DNA from: Paraconiothyrium sp. Pb-2020
Taxonomy: Eukaryota > Ascomycota > Dothideomycetes > Pleosporales > Didymosphaeriaceae
Assembly: GCA_022419385.1 (NCBI GenBank)
Contig: JAJUBI010000004.1
Location: forward strand, 4,445,286 to 4,509,285
Length of the DNA stretch: 64,000 bases
Reading direction: 5' to 3'
A program made the position numbers and the translations under genes. The notes under the pieces are model-generated. The model had not been told where the DNA came from. It ran no database searches and was given only the letters and a program-made list of their open reading frames with translations. Each line of letters begins with the position of its first letter. Position 1 is the stretch's first letter. Shown in pieces: positions 58,436-64,000 of the stretch.

Positions 58436-60044
58436 TCACGCCCTCCCCACCTTAAAGGAAAGAATATCATTCTTCCCCACCCTCACCTCATCCCCCTCCC
58501 CAACCCTCACACCACCCTCCCTCTCCACATACGCCATCGGCGCATCCCCCATAACCTTCCGATACACATCCCCCACCGTACTCCCCTTCTTCACCAGCAC
58601 GCAGTCCCTAAACACCGCCGTCGAGCTCGCGCTCCCGCTCGTAAAGCTGCTGATGTTCCGCACGGGGAAGACAGGCACGAGTCCGAGGAGGTCCGCCGCG
58701 CGGGAAAGCACCTGCACGACGCCCGTGCTGCCGAAGCGGTACAGCACCATATCCTTCAGATTCTCGATTCTCGTGCGCAGCTTCTCGTCTAGTTCCTTGA
58801 GCCCGCCGCCGTCGGGGTCGCCTTGCTCGATGAGGTCTTCCCGCGTGTCGACGAACTCGCTTCCCTCGGTGTATTTTATGAATCCCTGTTTTGCCAGCTT
58901 CCTGAGGAATACCTCTGAGATGGCGGAGCAGAGCACGATGGATTGGGGATCTTGCTGCTTTGCAATCTTGGCGATGTTCTTGTCTGCGTCTGGGTGGTCG
59001 ATTTTGTTGAGGGCGATGACGGTGGGGAATTTCTCGTCTGTGAAGGCGTTTACCACGCGCTCGATCGTTTCGTCGGACCAGTCTTGCAGGGGCTCTTTGA
59101 GGCCTAGGCGGTCGAGGCAGCGGGCGACGACGGTGGACGTGGAGCCGTAGCCGGAGAATTGGTTTTGGAGCGTTTCGACGGCGGTGGCTTTGACGGCGAC
59201 GTGGCGGCGTTTTATGGAGCCCCTGTACAGGTGGACGGGTTAGTTTAGAGAGAGAGGGAGCGGGGGAAATAGGGAGGTACCATTTCTCCATTAGGTTGCC
59301 TTGTATCCACCGGACGATCTCGGAGCGGAGCCAGACGATGTCTTGACTGGGGTCGTATCCCCGCGTCGCCTTGCCTACACGATATGAGCCAAACGTCCTC
59401 GCACTGCTGCCCTCGGTGTTCATCTTTCCCTACCTTCCGCATCCGTGGTCCCACTCACATCCACCACATGCACAAGCGCATCCGCATGTCTCAAGTCGTC
59501 CAAGAACCTATTCCCCAGCCCCTTCCCCATATGCGCTCCTGGTACCAGTCCCGCGACATCCAGCAGCTCTATCGGGACGCTTCTCCGCCCATCGACGCAA
59601 GAGCCGTAGTTCGGCTTGCATTTGCTTTCCAGGCCCACGCGCTTACACGCGCATTCAATCTGCAGGTACCCTATTGCGCGCTGGGGGTCGATGGTCGTGA
59701 ATCTTTGCGCGCGTCAGTGCCGGCACAGCTAGAAACGGTTCCGCGCGGCGTAATGTGCCTCGAGGAGCGGATGAGCGCTATGCGCTGCGGGGGAGGGGTA
59801 GCAAGATGTGATGCACTTACGGGAAGTTTCCTGCTTCCTAGTCAGCATCCCATGTCTATACGCCACACAAAGTATACGAATGTTCTACGGACCAACTTTT
59901 GAAGTGGCATCGGTCAAGCTGCCGGATATCCATGTTTTAGACGGAGTAATATGGAAATGTGAGGGGCAGACCGCACCTGTTCAGTGTTGTGGATTTGCCT
60001 GACGAGGGCTTGCCAACGAGACCAATTAGGGGATCGCGAGGCAT
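58436..60044 (-). CDS. Obg/YchF-type GTPase with TGS domain
   Basis: Translation-associated GTPase of the Obg superfamily, like the predicted S. pombe protein C428.15 and archaeal relatives. Six exons: 60044-59977, 59918-59893, 59830-59821 (10 nt), 59702-59434, 59374-59281 and 59222-58436, giving 417 residues. G1 'GKPSSGKST' sits at about 11-19; the 10-nt microexon encodes part of 'GNFPFTTIDP' with the switch-I Thr; G3 'DVAGL'; G4 'NKID'. Landmarks also include 'CKPNYGSCVDGRRSVPIELL' and 'YDPSQDIVWLRSEIVRW'. The C-terminal TGS domain (about 340-417) ends 'DILSFKVGRA'. Intron 2 uses the rare donor GTCCGT. Likely cytosolic and ribosome-linked. Confidence 0.93.
59821..59830 (-). other. 10-nt microexon of the GTPase gene
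   Basis: GAAACTTCCC on the minus strand, flanked by GAAGCAG and GTAAGTGC. It is needed to restore 'GNFPFTTIDP', which is conserved in the family next to switch I. Confidence 0.8.
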
Positions 60045-60596
60045 AGTGCGTGTCTGGGGTATCAAATATAGCGAAAAAACAAGTCAATTTCGCTGAGTCC
60101 AGTCTTGGAACTTTGCGATGGTCAGTAACGCGTGACGAATTCCAAACGTCGTTTTCTTATCGATAGGTGACTAAGCCCATCCGGGCCGGGAGAGACAAAT
60201 TGACTCGGTTTCAGTTGCTGCGCCATGTCTTAGATCCTGCTTGTGGGGAAGACAACGGGGCGGATACCTGACTGCATGATGCAAGAATGTGGCGGGCCTG
60301 GGAATCGTTATTATAACGTCGAGTGACATCGATTTCCCTCGACAGTTCATTCACTTGTAAACAACGGAAGGAACGTAAGCTAACAAATGGCATTTTAAAC
60401 TGCCCTAATATTATGTACTATGCAAAGTGTACATCATGTTCTAGAAACGCCAGCCAGCCCGTTCAATGGAGCTGGCAAACTCCAATTGAGATCCCGTAAG
60501 ACTTGATTACCCACCAGAAAGAAATGGTCATGCAACAGCTGCTTGGTACCGTGGATCGCTGATCGTAACAAACCCTCGGCGCTGCACACTCTAAGC
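60045..60596. other. promoter of the GTPase gene and 3' flank of GEL1
   Basis: No gene seen in these 552 bp. Confidence 0.55.
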
Positions 60597-62030
60597 TTAC
60601 AAAAGGAGGGATCCGCCGAAGAGGGAGGAGACCAAGACCACAAGGCCGCACACCATAGGGGCGAACGAGACAGGGGCGAGAGGACCAGCAGCGGCACCCT
60701 TGCTGCCAGATGGGCTCGCGCTGCCACTGCCAGACTCGGAAGCACCGGTAGTAACGGCGCCAGAAGCAGCAGGAGCATTGTCGACGGTATCTTCACCAGC
60801 CTCCTGGCTACCACCCTTGAGACCAGGAGCCGTGCCAGCACCGTTCTTGAAGTACTCCGAGACGTCGGGCATAGCCGGCAGCTCGTCATCAGCAAGATCG
60901 ACGTCCCAGTTAGAAGACTTGGTTGGGCACTTGGATGGCGAACCGTCCGTCTTGTATCCACCGTCACCGGTAGGAGCAGGGGTGTTGGAGAGAGCCTTCT
61001 TGAGCGCAGTGAAATCATCCTTGTCGGTGACCTCAGTATCGCTCTTGACGGTAACCAAACCGAAGCCCGCGTTGTCCTTCTCCTCAGTGTACTCGTAGAC
61101 GAGACCACCAGAGTAGACAGGGGTCATCTTGGAAGTGTCATAGAGGGCGCTGACGGCGTTGAAAGTACGTGTGTTCTCCTTGCAACCGTACTCGGAAAGG
61201 CTGTCGAAATCAGTTCTTGTCCAATGGGGAAAGTAGGAATTAGCTTACAAGAGGGGAATGCTGTAGGAAGAGAAGTTCTTGGCCTTCTGGCTCCAGTCCG
61301 TCTTCTCAAAGGTGTCCGGGTCACACCAGGAGTAGTCGTTGAAGGCGAAGAAGTCGCTGCGAGCGCCATCAGGACCGCAGTTCATATATTGAGCCATCTG
61401 CATACGATTCTCGGCAACATCAGCGGCCGAGTAACCGACAGGGATCTTGCGGTAGCCGCGGGCGTTGATGTATGACCTCATGTCACGGTCAGTGGCCTTG
61501 ACGTACGGGGCGCAGTTGGAGTTCTTGTCGCTGTTGATGACCTCGTTTCCGGAGAAAAACATGAGCGTGTTGTCGTACTTCTGGAACGCATCGATGGTAG
61601 CGAAGACGCTCTGGAGGTAGACCTTGTTGTACGACTTGGCGGGCTTGTCACGGTTGATGGAGTAGAGAGGGTTGTTGACGTCCAAGGCCAGGTAGATGCC
61701 GGCGTCGGCAAGTGCCTGCATGCACTCATCGTGGTCGGCCGAGTTGTCGACAGTGTAGACACGGATGGTGTTCAAGCCAAGCTCCTTGAACTTGGCAACA
61801 TCACGCTTGCACGTGTCGGCATTAGCAATGGGATCTTCGTTGGCAGACGAGCCACCGGGTTGGTAGTCGACGCCGCGGATGTAGAAACGCTTTCCGCCGG
61901 CGAAAAAGGCGTTTCCCTTGATGGAGACAGTAGGCAGGGATGAGCTCGAGGCACGCGGTGCGAGCGGGCCAGCAGGAGTGGCAGCGGCGCCGGCGGCGAG
62001 GAGACCCAGGGCGATGGCGGAGGTCTTCAT
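60597..62030 (-). CDS. gel1: GPI-anchored beta-1,3-glucanosyltransferase, GH72 (Gel1/Gas1)
   Basis: Cell-wall enzyme that cuts and rejoins beta-1,3-glucan chains on the outer face of the plasma membrane. Exons 62030-61249 and 61200-60597, giving 461 residues; 48-nt phase-2 intron. Signal peptide about 1-18. The GH72 domain has 'FYIRGVDYQPGG', the acid/base Glu in 'FFSGNEVIN' (near 165) and the nucleophile Glu264 in 'FLSEYGC', the latter formed across the intron. No Cys-rich CBM43/X8 module follows, so it belongs to the short Gel1-type group. A Ser/Gly/Ala-rich stretch and a hydrophobic tail ('MVCGLVVLVSSLFGGSLLL') mark the GPI-anchor signal. Confidence 0.96.
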
Positions 62031-62892
62031 TGTGATGATATGTAGTCGAGATATTAAGGGGAAACGAGGTGTGTCGGGAAATAAACAAAGTCGTGAGCGA
62101 GAGTTTGAGTATAAAGCAGGCGCGAGCCCAGGGCAAAAGAGTGTAAGAAGCTGCAATTAGTACAATTAGTACGAGAGGCAGTAAGAGAGATGCACGCTGG
62201 AGGGTGCAAGCAGGTTGGAGAGCAGAAATAGGAACGACACCTGGGGCGTTGCAGGTTTTAGGGGCGCGCTCTTGCCGTTCGACGGTCGCGGGTCAAGGCA
62301 GGAGCGCGGGCGCAGCGATTGGCCGCTGCCCACATTCCGCTTGGAGCCCCCCTGCACGCCACCCTCGACGGCAACCAAGCAGCAACCAAGCAGCGGCTGG
62401 TGCAAGCTTCGCGCACCTCAAGGCCGCTCAGCGATGCTTGGGCGCCCCCGCCGATCGCCCGCCGGCTGTGACAGCGGTGGAGCTGCACCCGCGCCTGAAA
62501 CGCGCGCCGCCGTCATCGAGTGCAAATCGATAGCGATCCAAATATGGCCGGTGGGTTCTGCGTTACCCGCCCGCCGCCCGAAAATCTCCTCCAACCTGCC
62601 TCCGCCGCTGTGGAGCTCTCCTGGCACGCAGTTGCGCAGGTCCCAATCTCCCCATAAGCCTGCGGCCAGGGATTACGCACCGCCGGCCGAAGGATGACCC
62701 TCATCAAACTGCAAAGTGAATATTGGAGACATGTGCTGTTGGCAATAGCGGAGCTTGTAACTTGGCAGCGTTTTATTTACAACGGTATTAGCATTAGGAA
62801 ACGACATAGTACATAGACTGTCCTTCATCCATCCTCATATCTTTCACAAGTGTTCGATCGCTTTGATCCCTCAGTGCAACCAGTCTTTTCGA
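62031..62892. other. G+C-rich promoter of GEL1 and 3' flank of the syntaxin gene
   Basis: Contains long overlapping frames (62204-62697) on both strands that are a by-product of high G+C; the peptides look random. No separate gene. Confidence 0.55.
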
Positions 62893-64000
62893 CTAGTTGT
62901 TCTTGGCTCTCGTGCCAAAGTACCCACCGAGCACAGCCGCGAGGATGGCGATGATGAGCACAACGATACCCAGCGTCCACCACTTGAGCTTTCGCGCTCG
63001 GCGAGCAGACTTGATGCCCTTGTCGAGTTGCCGGGTTGCGTCTGTCGTGTCCTTGTTCACGTCCTCGGTCTGCTCCTCGACCCGTGTCACCTGATCCTCC
63101 TGGTACACGACTTGCTCGTTGAGCTGCTGGAAGAGCAGTGCCAGCTCGCCCAGAGTCTTCTCAATGCGCTGAATGTCGTTGTGACGGGCGCGCACAGCTC
63201 CAAGTACACTGTTAGCCTGGCCACTGCGGTTGGTCTTAAGCTAAGTGGGTGTCAGCATAAGCACCGGACTTCTACATCAATGTCAGACACTCACAGCTTG
63301 TTGAAAGATGCCTTCGTCGCCCCAGTCAGCGTTGGCCGCCTCTTGAACCTCCGAGTCGGTCGCCTCGGGATTGACAATGCGGTACTGTCTTGCAATCGCA
63401 TCGCGGTACCGCTTAGAGTAGTCTGCCTCTTCCCTCTGGAAGTCCTCCAGCTGGCTCTTGAAAGTGCGCTTCAACGATTCCACCTGCGTCCTCTTGAACG
63501 AGTTTTGCGGTTCCCGCGCCGCATCCTTCTCGAGAAACTTGATCTCGTCCTTTATCGACGTGTTCCTGATCTGTGTTTCCGAGACTATGCTCTCTAGTTG
63601 GGCCGACGACCGGTTGTCGGGCGACGACAGCATGCGCTGGTGAATGTTCGCAATCTCAGTGATGTTCGCCGAGAGCTGGTTGATCCTGCTTTTCGTGCCA
63701 TCGATGCGCGCGAGGAAGTCCTGCTGACTCAGTGGTTGCGCGCCGTGCGAAAACGTTTGCTGCGGCGGTTGCGAGTATTGCGATGCCTGCGAGTACTGCG
63801 AATCCTCATGCTGTAGCGGCGGCGCGTTCAATTGATAGTCCTATACTCATTAGCGCGATCGTGGTGTCAACGACTGTGAGCTGCTCACATTGCCGCTGCC
63901 GCCGTATGGGTTCGATGCTCCATAACCGCCTGGCGCGCCCTGGCTGCCATACGGATTTGACTGCCCATAACCGGATTCTGCTTGACCGGCACCTTCGTAA
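62893..64000 (-). CDS. SSO1: plasma-membrane syntaxin (Sso1/2-like), 5' end cut by window
   Basis: Qa-SNARE for exocytosis at the plasma membrane. Visible exons: 64000-63889 (continues beyond the window), 63840-63295 and 63240-62893; introns 48 and 54 nt, both in phase 0 at the visible junctions. The N-terminal part is Gln/Tyr/Gly/Pro-rich with 'SNPYG' repeats, longer than in yeast. The Habc helices cover 'LARIDGTKSRINQLSANIT' to 'YSKRYRDAIARQYRIVNPE'; the SNARE helix runs 'RHNDIQRIEKTLGELALLFQ' onward with its central-layer Gln, and a single C-terminal membrane segment 'WWTLGIVVLIIAILAAVLGG' anchors it. Start codon not in the window. Confidence 0.93.

Noticed and set aside
58125..59150. 341-codon plus-strand open frame
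   Set aside because: It lies antisense over the last exon of the GTPase gene; the peptide is Ser/Arg-rich and has no family features.
60543..61475. 310-codon plus-strand open frame
   Set aside because: Antisense to the GH72 gene; no start context or domain.
62204..62697. Long overlapping frames upstream of GEL1
   Set aside because: Several frames are open at once in G+C-rich DNA, the peptides look random, and no splice or start signals support them.
1..64000. CRISPR arrays, bacterial operons, ribosome binding sites
   Set aside because: The DNA is eukaryotic with spliceosomal introns; no regularly spaced repeats are seen.

Overview
The window is nuclear DNA of a filamentous ascomycete. The genes carry short spliceosomal introns, mostly 45-70 nt, with GTAAGT-like donors and CTAAC/CTGAC-like branch sites. 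The gene set is fungal: GH72 glucanosyltransferase, siderophore-iron transporter, Rds1, Sso-type syntaxin and mitoribosomal proteins. Several protein styles, such as the 'LDLPGELRNRIYDHV' opening and small BTB proteins, recall Dothideomycetes, but the class is my inference. I rebuilt exons by hand from splice signals and reading-frame continuity; no transcript data were available.

Layout. 0.4-5.7 kb: divergent mitoribosomal genes uL4m and mL38 sharing a 147-bp promoter, then a coiled-coil orphan. 6.2-11.2 kb, all on the minus strand: siderophore transporter, 2-oxoglutarate/Fe(II) oxygenase and class-I glutamine amidotransferase, a possible small accessory group; two overlapping GATA sites lie just upstream of the transporter. 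11.2-14.5 kb: no convincing gene. 14.5-18.5 kb: secreted type-B carboxylesterase and a seven-helix membrane protein. 18.9-26.6 kb: five BTB/POZ-type genes, four of them in a head-to-tail tandem array. 27.7-48.9 kb: mostly housekeeping or structural genes (disordered coiled-coil protein, Hcs1-type helicase divergent from endonuclease III, four-helix membrane protein, SnoaL-like protein, F-box-like protein, large LRR protein, ribosomal protein L5, Arp2). 48.9-55.9 kb: gene-poor, with one conserved-looking Ser/Pro-rich protein and two uncertain small genes. 55.9-64 kb: Rds1-like protein with an in-frame TAA that may sit in a short intron, an Obg-type GTPase with a 10-nt microexon, a GPI-anchored Gel1/Gas1 enzyme, and a plasma-membrane syntaxin cut by the window edge.

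The most unusual part is the BTB array. Its four genes all start ATGGCG, share a phase-2 first intron just before the BTB core and a phase-0 second intron, and three have a first coding exon of exactly 32 nt. Three carry an HY-x2-C-x4-C-x-MG signature after the BTB domain. A 14-bp promoter element is identical upstream of genes 2 and 3, with a 10-bp core in gene 4. The array is best read as local duplication followed by divergence; its function cannot be told from sequence.
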